From Panopea generosa (lineage: Eukaryota; Mollusca; Bivalvia; Adapedonta; Hiatellidae), in the NCBI GenBank assembly GCA_029582155.1, contig CM055907.1, positions 16,314,904-16,378,903 on the forward strand: a DNA stretch of 64,000 nucleotides, read 5' to 3'. The notes below the pieces were generated by a model. The model ran no database searches and was not told the origin of the DNA. It worked only from the letters and a program-made list of their open reading frames with translations. Each line of letters starts with the position of its first letter. The first letter of the stretch is position 1. Below, one piece after another: positions 38,041 through 48,701 of this stretch. Both the position numbers and the translations under genes were made by a program.

Positions 38041-38324
38041 TTGAGTATTTTAGTTTTATTGAAATAAATCGAATGTGTTTATTTTTGGTATGTTTTGTTC
38101 ACATGATTCGTAAAACGTATGTCAATAAAAAAGTACCGTTATGTTAGTATACTGTATTAAATGGAGCCATACCCCAATAAACAACACCCCGCACGCCCAC
38201 AAGAGCGGTATTATTTTGCCAATGACAAACTTTCTTAAGAAATAAAGAAGTCAGATACAGTAACAGCATCAAGTCTGTGAATGATTGTTAAATCGAATTA
38301 TTTGATGCACGATTAAATGTAAAT

Positions 38325-38445
38325 CCCTACACCCTGATGATCGTGGGTTCGATCCTCCACTACGGTTATGTATGGTATACTTGCGCAAGGTGCTTATTCT
38401 GTATTATGTCTAGTAATTGTTCTACCCGGGAAGACTTCTAACGTG
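38325..38445 (+). mobile_element. tRNA-headed SINE, family 2, degraded
   Basis: Contains CGTGGGTTCGATCCTCC (B box), then CTTGCGCAAGGTGC and TTGTTCTACCCGGGAAGAC, the same order as family-2 copies at 56.0 and 44.8 kb. Confidence 0.6.
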
Positions 38446-39327
38446 ATATGTTGAAGACGAAATAAATTACTTCTAATAAGTTTAAACTAAATCCCTAAAC
38501 ATGTTTAATGAAAAAGAGGCAAACATACGCGATATGTACTCCGATATTGGTTAATGTCTTAACAAATCGTTAGATATTAGCATATATGCTTATGTTCGCT
38601 TCAGTTCACATACTTCCTGATAAACAAAAAAAAATAACGATTCATTTTTTACTTCCTGTTTGAAGCTCACGTTGATACCAAGGCGATAAGAAAATTGTTT
38701 AATGTACAATTGCTTATCGCGTTTAATGTCTGCATAATGTAATACGCTGCATGGTGTATGAATGTGAGATACAATTTCAAGAGATTGGTGATGTGGTGTT
38801 ATGGATTTGGAAGCCGCTTTCGTGTTTTATATCTCGCGAGCTAACGAAATTAAGTGAAGGAATATGTAAAGCGTATCAACTTGATTATTCTATTTCCTAA
38901 TATTCACCGTAATACTGGGTGATCTATCGACGTGCAGCTGACGTAGTTATCTGTAGACGAGAGAGAATTTCCATCGTCTTTCTAAATAGTTCCACATAGT
39001 GTTGATTTTGAGTGACTTTTGGCACAACTGACAAATATTGGTTAAAGCTTTCTTATCTAGTTGACAAGATGGGTATATCATATTAAAAAAGGAAAAAAAA
39101 ATGTATTATTCTTTAACCGTAGCATTTCCTAATTCATTACTCAAGCGAAACAAATGTTTAGATATACCAGGCCTTTTTACTATAATGCAATATCTGGTAC
39201 ATGCATGTGTCTGCACTGGACGTGGTAGGATAGAACTAAACTACACAACTGACATAATCTGTTACTAAAATTATATTATTTTCGTTATTTTTACATGTAA
39301 AAGTAACATGGATCATATTGTTTGGTA
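38446..39327. other. no feature seen
   Basis: No exon or repeat recognised. Confidence 0.45.
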
Positions 39328-39613
39328 GCCGGGCCCGATTAGCTCAGTCGGCAACGCGTCTGACTTTCAATCCAGGGATCGTGAGTTTGAATCCCCGCCC
39401 AGCAACAGCCTCTGTGGTGATTAATATACGGCATGTGTCTCATGACCATTCATCTCTCACTGCTAATTCAAGTAAAAAAGTTATTAGTTATTTGCGGAGA
39501 TGGCGTGTGCTCGAGTACTTGTTTACCTTGCAGGATCCCAGGAAACAATGGTTAGCTTTACTGATAGTCTGTTATCCCTCGATGACATAAAAAAGACGTT
39601 AAATATTCAATAA
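39328..39613 (+). mobile_element. tRNA-headed SINE, family 1, best-preserved
   Basis: Head GATTAGCTCAGTCGGCAACG (A box) and GTGAGTTTGAATCCCCG (B box). The body passes CTCATGACCATTCATCTCTC, GCGGAGATGGCGTGTGCTCG and AGGATCCCAGGAAAC, ending CCCTCGATGACATAAAAAAG and TTCAATAAA. The head resembles a tRNA closely, but the acceptor arms do not pair fully and a SINE body follows, so I do not call a tRNA gene. Confidence 0.88.
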
Positions 39614-41575
39614 ATGTATTATAGTTTTTTATTGTTGCTGTTGCATGTTGTTAAATTAGAGATATTCTGACGTAGGGAAAAAAAGCCTTCAAACAGCAAA
39701 TACGTGCTATTTAGTTATAGAATAAGATTTAACTTTATCTGAATCTTACCGTTTCTTTTGTGGATCTAAATTTCCAAATCATATGTAGTTTATTTTCTTT
39801 TAACATCCATATCGTTTTCTTCAGACAAACTGTCTGTAATTATTTTTGTTACTAAAGTTGTAAGACCACTGCAGTCAATATTTAATGATTTAAGTCGTCA
39901 GTATATAGACGATGACATTATACAGGCACATATAATACCCAAGGTCAGAGTGTAAGTTATGTTTGAATACACAGGGGTACTATCGTATAAAATATATTAG
40001 TATACATATGTATAGTAAGTAGTTTTGACAATGAGAAGCTATATTCATTCCAACGATAATTTGATCAGCTTGAATCCTGAATGATGTAAATTGTCACGAT
40101 TATAGCGTAGCATCCTCTAATCTAATATTTTCTGCGGCATGTTCCCATTGTAATAGTTATAAATTGCATTGATTTCCCTCAAATGAGAACCAAGAAGCAA
40201 ATTACCCATTTCCAAATTCTTTTAAAGAAAAATGATAATTTACAGTTATCGAAATTTCCAGGGATCTCAACCTTGCGCTATTAGATTCACTGGAGCCATT
40301 CATTCAAAGGAAATTCTGCTCTACATCAGTTTTACGGCGGCGCAATGAATTATATTTTTTTTATTTCATTACTTTTTGATTTTAATGTCTTTTAGGCAAA
40401 ACCCATTCATCATCGTCAACTTGGGATCAACTGTTGCTTCTCAAAGAATATTGTTATCAAAACCTGGGAAAACAGTTTTAATTTATAAATTACATACTCA
40501 ATATCATAGTATTCTACATTAGAACACAATACCTGTTGATGGCTAAACTTAATATCTGCAAGTATTATTGTGTTGTTATATTTCAGTTTGTTATTTTATG
40601 GACTGATTGTTTATCTTAATATAAAGAAAATGACTATATCAAGTGTAATTCTTTAAACACTTAAAATATTCAGTTAAACGTCATTAAACAATGTTGGCCT
40701 TTTATTTTGAATTTTAAGATTTAAAATCATTATGTGTAAAAACTATAAAACGAAACTATGTGTATCGTCGTATCAGCAGAACCAAAAAAAAAATTTGATT
40801 TTCAATGCAAACAATTTCTGTAAAAAAATATTTATGCACATTCTAAACATGAAGCATGTGAGTTAATATGATTGTGCGTTTAGCGTGTTAATTGAAATAA
40901 AAAAACATCGCCACAAGGGTAGTGTAAATAATATAACTCTGGTTGCTTACAATGTAATACAAGATTACATATAGGTTAGCTAAATAACAAATATATATAA
41001 TTGTATATATCATTATTTTAGTGTCTTAATATAAATTTAAAATTTGATACAAGAATAGTTTTTTTGATTACATCTCAAGTATTTTCTTTTATACAAAATT
41101 TACATTAATTAAATCTTTAATGCTATCATAAATATACACCTAATGGAATAACTATCTCATGAACATGAGTTTATATTGTAAAATCAATAAATCAATAACT
41201 CTTTAGAAGCTTAAATTTCTAACCAGCAAAGAGTAGAGTACAGCAGAAGCAAATTATGGCTCATTAGCATAAAATCAGGTAATTCGATGTGTTAATGCAG
41301 TTCTCGATCATTTTCTATCCATATATAATTTCTGTATGCCATATTTTGTAGACTCATTCAATATGTTTCTAATATCATTTATTCCCAGATAAAAAAGTTG
41401 TGCAGGTATTTTGGCGTTATAACATAATAACACATGTTTAAATTGTGATATAGGATTTTATGTATGCCGCTCTTCTGATATAATTGTGCATGGTAGGATA
41501 CATATTAACTTGAATGGTTCGGAAATGTAAATTAACAAAATAGTATTTATTTCGTAGTTATTCTACTTCACCTAC
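39614..41575. other. probable first intron or 3' flank of the minus-strand gene
   Basis: AT-rich sequence directly downstream, in transcriptional sense, of the neuroligin-like exon. No second exon with the expected HGG or GESAGG regions was found here or further left in the window. If the gene is intact, its introns are very long or the exons lie outside the window. Confidence 0.4.
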
Positions 41576-42032
41576 CTGGTTTAGAAGACCACACGTTAAG
41601 GTAGAGGCAATCTTCCTTTTGTTTTTTAACTTTCTCAACAATTGTCATAAATCTCCTTGATGACCCTTCTGGAAGTGTTGCTAAGTATCCCATTTCGTCC
41701 TGAGGGCAAACGGGTGATGATTGTGTATATTCCTTCACAGTTTTACCCCATCTTGGCATGTAACTAGACGGGGGCATAAAACGTAGCCCAGTACCACCCG
41801 TACCTCTCAGAGTAGCATACTGAATGCCCGGAAAATATTCAACCGATTTAAGGTTGAACATATTATCCGGAAATTCAACTTTGACTCCGCGCACATTACC
41901 AACTTTCAATTTAACGATCCTTTCGCCAAGTTGGCGAACTATGGGCCTTGAATTTTGGCCAAAAGTAATCCAGCTCCCAAGCAACATAAGCACAATACAA
42001 TATTTAAAAGAACACATGACTGTAATATCCAT
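41576..42032 (-). CDS. neuroligin-like / type-B carboxylesterase-fold protein, first coding exon
   Basis: Cholinesterase-like adhesion or esterase protein; only the first coding exon is present. Start: ATG at 42032 has G at -3 and G at +4, is the first ATG in this frame, and an in-frame TAG lies about 95 bases upstream. A second ATG at codon 6 is possible. Residues 7-26 form a signal peptide (CIVLMLLGSWITFG). The N-terminal alpha/beta-hydrolase region follows: V..VRGVKVEF (45-54), VEYFPGIQYA (64-73), LRFMPP (83-88), SPVCPQ (106-111) and KEDCLYLNV (139-147), the family's second signature. Cys109 and Cys142 match the family's first disulfide. The exon ends in CCAG followed by GTAGGT (phase 1), where related genes also break. 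The catalytic Ser region is not visible, so a neuroligin and an active esterase cannot be told apart; the lack of a typical P-P-x-G-x-R stretch favours neuroligin-like. Confidence 0.82.
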
Positions 42033-42410
42033 TTCCTCCCTCAGAACTACAAAATTAATATCCAAATAGTTTATATAAGCACTCCCTACGTTACAATAAA
42101 CACGATTTGGTTGTTCACAACTTGCTTTCTATTCATATAAAAACAGAGCGAAGTCATAAACAGGGTTTTCGCATAATTAACTTTGTATTCCAGAGAAAAA
42201 GAGAGTCTAGTTGTTTAACCACCATGACGAACACCCATAAAACTGATAAACAACTAATAAATTATATCTGCACTTCAAAAGATCGCATACATAGAATATC
42301 AAATCAGATACCTGGTATTAGATATAGACGAAACAAATAAAACAACAAATATAGAACTTCACTCCTAAGACACCTGCACACATTGTGTTAAAATGAAATT
42401 CTAGAACTAT

Positions 42411-42710
42411 TTAAAGCCTTTCCTGACGTCTAATTATTCGCCAGTACAACATATGGACAACTGAGAACAAATCTAATAATCCGACAGAATGCCACACGTA
42501 ATCGCATCTTGTTTTAACTTGAGTAGCACAGTTATGAATATATCTGACACATGGATAATACCGACTCTCTGCTAACACCACGTCGTGTCTTCGCCTCTCG
42601 ATGGGGCAACAAATAGATTGGAAGCCGAGTGGTACTCGGTCCGATATGGAGTTAACAACGTATGTCAGTCCAGTGAAAGCCAATTCCACCAATTTCCGAT
42701 ATAGTATCAA
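42411..42710 (-). other. GC-richer block upstream of the neuroligin-like start
   Basis: About half G+C against roughly a third around it, and open on the minus strand throughout, though from a TTG and with no ATG start or recognisable domain. It lies 380 bases upstream of the ATG in the same sense. Inference: a 5' untranslated exon or promoter-proximal region of that gene. A minus-strand GCAG/GTGTCT near 42375 could be a donor. It could equally be an unrelated fragment. Confidence 0.3.
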
Positions 42711-43734
42711 CTAATCAGTGTAAACATAAGGGAGTTAAATTAAGTCTTGTTCAAAATCAGTTCTTATTGATGCAATTGATTAAGGAAACAAAAAGTCTAA
42801 ATCATCACTGAAGCCGCATTGTGTATTGTTTTAATTGTGCTGTATATGTGTTTGTATGATTTTATTTTTTATTTTATTTTTGTTGTTTTGTTTTTTTTGT
42901 TGTTCTTTTTTCTCTCATTTTTTCCGATACATCGTCGACGCTTCAGATATACACAGCACATCTATTTAAGATAGCCTTTTACTTTAATTGACATTGAGGG
43001 ATATTAGTTATTAATCATAAAGACATGAATTGGTTACATCAACATAAGCGACTGTTGTGCGTGTTTCTTTTATGTTTAACGTGTTACGAATTTCCGTTTA
43101 AACATTTGTGACGTTTAAATGCAAATCAATATCAAGGGCAAATAAATCGCGATAAAATAAGAAAATGCAAGAAATTGCGAGTGTGTTTTATTTGCCTTAT
43201 GAGTTGATGTGATAAAGATATGGAATTCAGAAATGCTGCATGCTTATCAGATAAAGATGCTTCAATTTGTGTTGTGCGCTGAAGATTTAAAATGCATAAA
43301 TACCATAATATGCTATCACATTACTAAGCAAAAGAAAAATAGAACAGTTTGGCTCTAGTATCTAAATAAACTGTAAATATAATGGTGTTTTTCGAAATTA
43401 ACATTTTTGAAGACAGCCGGTCTATGAAAACGCAGAACATGCTTTAACAAAATATCTAGGTGGCTCTCGTTGGTTTTATATGATATTAACATGATCATCA
43501 TTCCAAACTAAGATGTATAACTTACAAATGTGATATACTGTATTTGTTCATAAATCTAAACTTTAACATTTTGCAAAATTCTTATGTCACGTGTTTATTA
43601 CTGTATCAATACAAACACAAAACATTATTTCATTTAAATAATAAATCACCACCTTTCCTCTTATACAATGCAGTTCATTTTGCTAGTTTTTATATCAGTT
43701 AAGAGAGTCCTAACATGCAATGTTCATATACAGT
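42711..43734. other. AT-rich stretch, no feature
   Basis: Upstream flank of the neuroligin-like gene. A long T-rich run lies at 42860-42925. No TATA box at a convincing place. Confidence 0.4.
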
Positions 43735-43965
43735 AATGTTTATACATCAGAATGAGTATTAGTATGGCTGGTAATGTTGCTCTTAAAGGGAGTATATCAG
43801 GAAAAAACGCTAGCAATTTCTTAGAAAAAAAAAAAATTATTAAAGTGGATAAAACAAATTTCATTATCATTAATAAAAAAATGGTTTGATAAGTTAAATC
43901 CACCAAAACGTGACAAAATCGATATCTAAATTGGAGTGGTAAACTTAAAACGAAATTCCCATTCT
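43735..43965 (-). repeat. dispersed repeat family R5, copy D (partial)
   Basis: On the minus strand it reads ATATCGATTTTGTCACG, then TTTTGGTGGATTTAAC, ATCAAACCATT and CCTGATATACTCCC. This is the 3' half of the family, matching copy E at 54.05-54.20 kb most closely. Confidence 0.65.
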
Positions 43966-44817
43966 AAAAATAAACAGCTCTTGATACTGCTTGATGTTAT
44001 TCTGACTCTATCTAAGATGAAACATTTTTTCAGCCTGTATCAATGGCGGATACACTCTTTAGTAAACAGCCTACGCCCCTCTACATCAACTATATTTTAT
44101 TAATATCCACTATATTTCTACTGAAAACATATGTGCCCGTTCAGAATTAATGTGTGTTGCACCTCTCTAAACAGAAATCCTGGATTTGCCCCTGTGCACT
44201 TTGGGTCAAATTGAAATCAAAGTGAAGCACGCAGCTCATTTGCTACGTCACAAATACGTTGCACTTTTAAGAAGGAAAACTACTTTAGTATTATCTAGGC
44301 GTATAGTTAAAGAATTCCGTTTTGATACATTATTTTGGCATGTTAAAATAGATATCCTTTTGGCTGTTTGGGGTCAGGGGGTATACATAGGCATGATATA
44401 TTGGAAACACGTGTATTTAGCCAATATTAAAAGACTGAAAAATCCTGATGAATTCCCTTTAAGACATTTTTTTTATTAGAAGTAGAAAAGTTATAAATAA
44501 ATTACGCTTGATAACACAAGTATTGTTCTTTATTGTTATGATAACCCATTGACATTATCGAATACGATATTATCTAAAATGGCATTTTCTTACTTTATGA
44601 ACTTCAAAGTGAAGAAATAATATCAGTTATTGCGTATATGTGTATGTTTGTTCATATGATCTGTAAAGTCGTTGTGTCTTTTTTTTATGTCAAGGCTAAT
44701 TATTTCCAATGTACATGCTCATCGGATATATCAATAATTTAGTAATAAGATAATATGGAGTTAAATTTAAACTTATTAATTTTACTCCAATTGTGAAACA
44801 AACTATTACAACTGATG
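43966..44817. other. no supported feature
   Basis: GAAATCCTGGATTTGCCCC at 44176 resembles the end of a transposon type that I remember from molluscs, but nothing else of it is visible. The plus-strand open frame at 44186-44479 starts from CTG-rich sequence within it and is unconvincing. Confidence 0.35.
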
Positions 44818-44985
44818 CAAATTGCGCTCGAAGTCTTCCTGGATAGAACCAGTACTTAACATATGCAGTCAAAAAATGTTTTGCTTAAGGACATCACATA
44901 TAGCTAAAGAAGACGAGCGAATTTGCGACCCTCCGATCTTTGGCTCGACTCTTTTGCACTGGTCTAAGCCATCCATACATAATGG
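44818..44985 (-). mobile_element. tRNA-headed SINE, family 2
   Basis: Minus strand: ATGGCTTAGACCAGTGC (A-box region), GGAGGGTCGCAAATTCGC (decayed B box), GATGTCCTTAAGCAAAAC, then TACTGGTTCTATCCAGGAAG at the 3' end. Same layout as the copy at 56.0 kb. Confidence 0.65.
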
Positions 44986-46212
44986 CCGATTTGTGATCTC
45001 AACAGATGTCTTATAATCAGTTGCCCTGAACGGTGACGCCGTTTGTTCAGTGGTTTCACCATAGCTCGGCTCAAACATTTGATGTGAGTAAGTTAACAGT
45101 AACGGAAAAAAGGCTGTTCTAGATCTACTTCTGTACATTCGTCTGCCTTTTTAAAGCCCATTATAAAACTAATTGTTATATCTGACATGTATTATATTGC
45201 ATCTTAATTCCAGCAATGCACTTAAAAATAGACGGTACCCTTTACTGGAAAGTACGCACAGTTAAAACTTTATGTATAAAGCGTTGCAAAATAATGGTTA
45301 AATAATTAGTCTTAAAAAAACTATTTGGTATACTATTAAGTCTTACGCTTTTTTCATTAAATGTAAATTCATTAATGTCAATCTTAAGCGCATGTGTTCT
45401 TTTACGATTAAGCTGTAACTCCTAATTGGTACTTGAATGTAATGTAAATTGTTCACTTTTTTAACCTTTTTAAGTTAAAAACAAATAAAACGAGAGTAGC
45501 ACGTGATAAAATAAAATCAATTTACTAATATTCGCAGATTAATGATAAAACACATACTTATTCCCACATTTATATTACCTTCAAAACGCAATCACACACA
45601 AATGGGTAACGTTCATAAAATAGGCGCATAAGTGCTTGGAAAGCGAATATATCGATACAAGAATCAAGAAGCATTTTGAGGGTTCAACACAAAACTGTTC
45701 CATCTACAAATAACAAATAAAGAAATAGGTCATTGTTGCGTTGAAATATCAGGTTTTGATAACGTGTTTGGTGTCTGAACATTTTGGAAGAGTAAACTAC
45801 ATTACTATTACATAACATTTCCTCAATCAATGGAAGACGCAAAAATGTGATAATATATGTACTAATTTTTTCGGTTAAATGGTTGTACCGGTGTATTGAA
45901 ATATTTTTAAGTTAACCATCGTAGGGCGAGAGCTTCTCATTTCTAAGAATGCAAATCCACGATAGCTTTTGAGTTGTTATATTTATGGTGCCATCTCATA
46001 TTATTTATTTGTCACGTGCTAATTTGCATAGAATGAAAAAATAGTTATATAATTGTTAACAGTCGTTTCTTTTTTTCAACTCAAGATTTAAACGTTATAG
46101 TGAATTGAGATTATTAACTGTTGGAAAAGAAGAGACGGGTCAACTGTAACAAACCAACAACATCAAAACAAACGATCAGTTACTGTATTGGGTAGCATTA
46201 GTGAACACATGA
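44986..46212. other. AT-rich stretch, no feature
   Basis: No exon or repeat recognised. Confidence 0.45.
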
Positions 46213-46470
46213 TTAAACATGTAAATGCACACACTTAATCAATACGGTTATAGTTATCCACAACAGATCATCAAACAAAATGTCACGCCATCTGTCATTT
46301 TCTCGAGCGCCTTCTCGTAAAAACAGTAATGCAAACGCAATCAAAAACAATGTTAAATATGTCCCATACACATTTACATCGTTCGTATTACAATCTAATT
46401 CCAGTTCCATATGCACCTTAATCCTTGGTCTCCCAGTGGGCTCGATCCCTCTACAAAGATATGTGTTGTT
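46213..46470 (-). CDS. candidate terminal exon: receptor-like membrane segment and tail
   Basis: Seen: an acceptor-like TTATTCAATAG precedes 46470. The frame then runs 85 codons to TAA in phase 0, with the splice-site TAG as the only upstream stop. The peptide begins NNTYLCRGIEPTGRPRIKVH, continues LELDCNTNDV, then a membrane-like YLTLFLIAFALLFL, a charged REGARENDRWRD and a second hydrophobic patch. Inference: C-terminal exon of a type-I membrane protein with a Cys-containing beta-rich ectodomain. TYLCRG is loosely like the end of an Ig-type domain, but this is not secure. Base use is richer in G+C than the flanks. No partner exons found. The polypyrimidine tract is weak. Confidence 0.38.
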   Translation of the reverse strand, partial: NNTYLCRGIEPTGRPRIKVHMELELDCNTNDVNVYGTYLTLFLIAFALLFLREGARENDRWRDILFDDLLWITITVLIKCVHLHV

Positions 46471-48446
46471 CTATTGAATAATTCACATTATTCTAATATA
46501 TTAGTTCGATACATGCAGATTTGTTTCAAGCGATTTGTTACGGGAATATATGTGATATAAAAAATTAGTATATTGATATCATACCTTTGTTTTTGAAACA
46601 AAAATATCTTTTTTTATATATCAAAGACTGCCATAGTGAAATATATATGATTTTCTTGCAAGTCAAGTCTAATATTCTAAAATTCTAAAATTTTCAAGCG
46701 CAAACAAGTTAAAAACATACAATTAGCTTTGTTGTCAGTTACATGTACGTCCGTATATTGTAATATGGTACCGTTGGAGGTATACATGTTTAACAATTGC
46801 ATATCAACCTCGCGCCACGTTCAAACGTTGATATTGCGGATTTACGAGCATCCTATCACCCCAGACAGACATGATCACAGCATTTGGAAACATAAAATAA
46901 TAAATTCTACAAAGCAATGGATACGCTTTCATATGATAGTCATAGAACGTAGGATTAGACAGACAACCAATTATTTATGATGTATTAACTATATGCGTAT
47001 ACCTTCATCCATTGTTATCTGTGCTTACAATCATGTCAAGGAGACGTTTGAGCAGCACGAAGGTAGCATTTCATTGCCTGCATTATTTACTGTTAGTATG
47101 TATATACGCGTATGCGTTTATCGTACCTCAAGAGAATACAATACAGTTTCCTGTAAAATAGTGTTTATTGTATATTGATAGAAAGAGAACATTTTATTCA
47201 TTAATGAAATAGTTACAATATGTGTTATTTGTGTATATCGATAGTTATCTGTAAAAAGGTTCACAGCTTGTGTTCCTCTTTTGTTTTTTATGCTCTTTTT
47301 TTATTTTTTGGGGGTCGATGTTTGAGTGTAAAAAACATATTTTAAATAGTTACAGTGCATCAAAACCGATAATTGCCTATTTTAACAGTTAACTTTCGGT
47401 TTTTTTTTTTTTTTATTTAGAACTAAAATAACATCAGTTGAACATAATAAAATATATATAAACGCGTGCCATATTTGTGCTATCGCTCGACTCGTCATGA
47501 CTTATGATAGAGAGTGGAGACTTTATTTATAATATGTTATGTACATAAAATAGTGTGTGTGCCGATTCAATGCCATAATTAGCCTAATTGTTGTTAAATT
47601 AACAGTAAACAAAAAATTGATGCATGTAATACTTTATCGCGGGACGCAAAAAAGGTCTGTCATTATTTTGATTACATTTATCTCCGTAAACATTCCGAAC
47701 ATATTTTCGCTTTTAAGAAATTCTCCGTGCACGCACCTGATATGTAGTAAACTATGCACACACTTACTTACACTGTCGCGGTAGAGGAAAGTTGATCGGA
47801 ATACCGAAAACAGTTCGTTCAAAATGGAAAGAATAACACATCAAATGATTAATTTTTAAAAACCGACGCATATAATAAAGCGGCAGTTTAAAAATAATAT
47901 ACCTTGTATTCATAAATATTTAAGTATTTTGTTTATCTTTGTATTTGTAATGTTTGTTTATGGCACCAAGTTAAGAGTTTAATGCCAAAATACTCAAGGT
48001 TTTCTCTGGCATTCCTTGTGTGTGTGTGTGTGCTTTCTGTTTGGTATGTTTTAATGTCTCAACGTAAAATGACATCTTAGCAATATTTAGTATGTATATA
48101 AACCTGAGAAAAATAGAATGAAATATATAATTTGATTAATAGATAAATAGTGCTTTAACTACTCTTTGCTAGACTAACCTAACACTTCCTAATCTGACGA
48201 GTTTATCTACTTTGGAACAGAAAAAAAACATCAATCTCTGCAATGTATGCTTTAGGAGAGTCGGTCAATGTTCACATTATAAACGCAGATTTACATGTAC
48301 TTGTACAAATGGAACTTGATCTTGCTTAGAGGACCACATTTTCATGATTTTTACCTTTTTTTACGACTTGCGCATCTTGATAAGAAGGAGGTCTCGCACT
48401 ACAAATCTAAATTTAATTTCTCTGAAATAGACTTTATTTCGTATAG
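46471..48446. other. AT-rich stretch, no supported gene
   Basis: Near 47770-47785 the minus strand has a strong donor-like GTAAGTAAG at the end of a short open stretch (from about 47822), but no protein is recognisable. A short TG run lies at 48017-48031. Confidence 0.4.
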
Positions 48447-48458
48447 GGAAAAGCAAAA

Positions 48459-48701
48459 ATGAATGAAACTGATAGTTGTCAATTAGAGTTACCTCGCCGC
48501 CTGATAAATTCATACTGGTTACAAGATAATATAACGGAATGGGTGTCAGTAAATATATCTGACCTAACTTTCAAAATCAAGCATGATATAGATAGTACAA
48601 TAACAACACTTGCTTACATTGCGACGTTCATTTTATCATTTTTTTATTTTATTTACGCTTTCATCAGATTAACTAAAACGGCTGTGACGTTTTATCATTG
48701 A
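48459..48701 (+). CDS. candidate 80-aa single-pass membrane protein or terminal exon
   Basis: Seen: ATG with A at -3, 80 codons to TGA. A pyrimidine-containing TTTATTTCGTATAG just upstream (exon from 48447) would allow it to be a last exon instead, in the same frame. N-terminal half polar with NET, NIT and NIS glycosylation sequons and one Cys. Residues 50-69 are a clear membrane helix (IATFILSFFYFIYAFI) followed by a short RLTK tail. Layout fits the C-terminus of a glycosylated surface protein. Family not recognised; chance possible. Confidence 0.28.
   Translation: MNETDSCQLELPRRLINSYWLQDNITEWVSVNISDLTFKIKHDIDSTITTLAYIATFILSFFYFIYAFIRLTKTAVTFYH

Noticed and set aside
39328-39405. Possible functional tRNA gene
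   Set aside because: A and B boxes are good, but the acceptor arms do not pair cleanly and a family-1 SINE body follows directly.
42601-42660. tRNA A-box-like GCCGAGTGGT on the plus strand
   Set aside because: No B box at the proper distance and no SINE body.
44186-44479. 97-codon plus-strand ORF
   Set aside because: Starts without ATG in sequence resembling a transposon end; peptide is non-descript.
47634-47822. Minus-strand ORF with an internal GTAAGTAAG donor
   Set aside because: The donor is good, but the preceding peptide is short and unrecognisable and no acceptor is visible.
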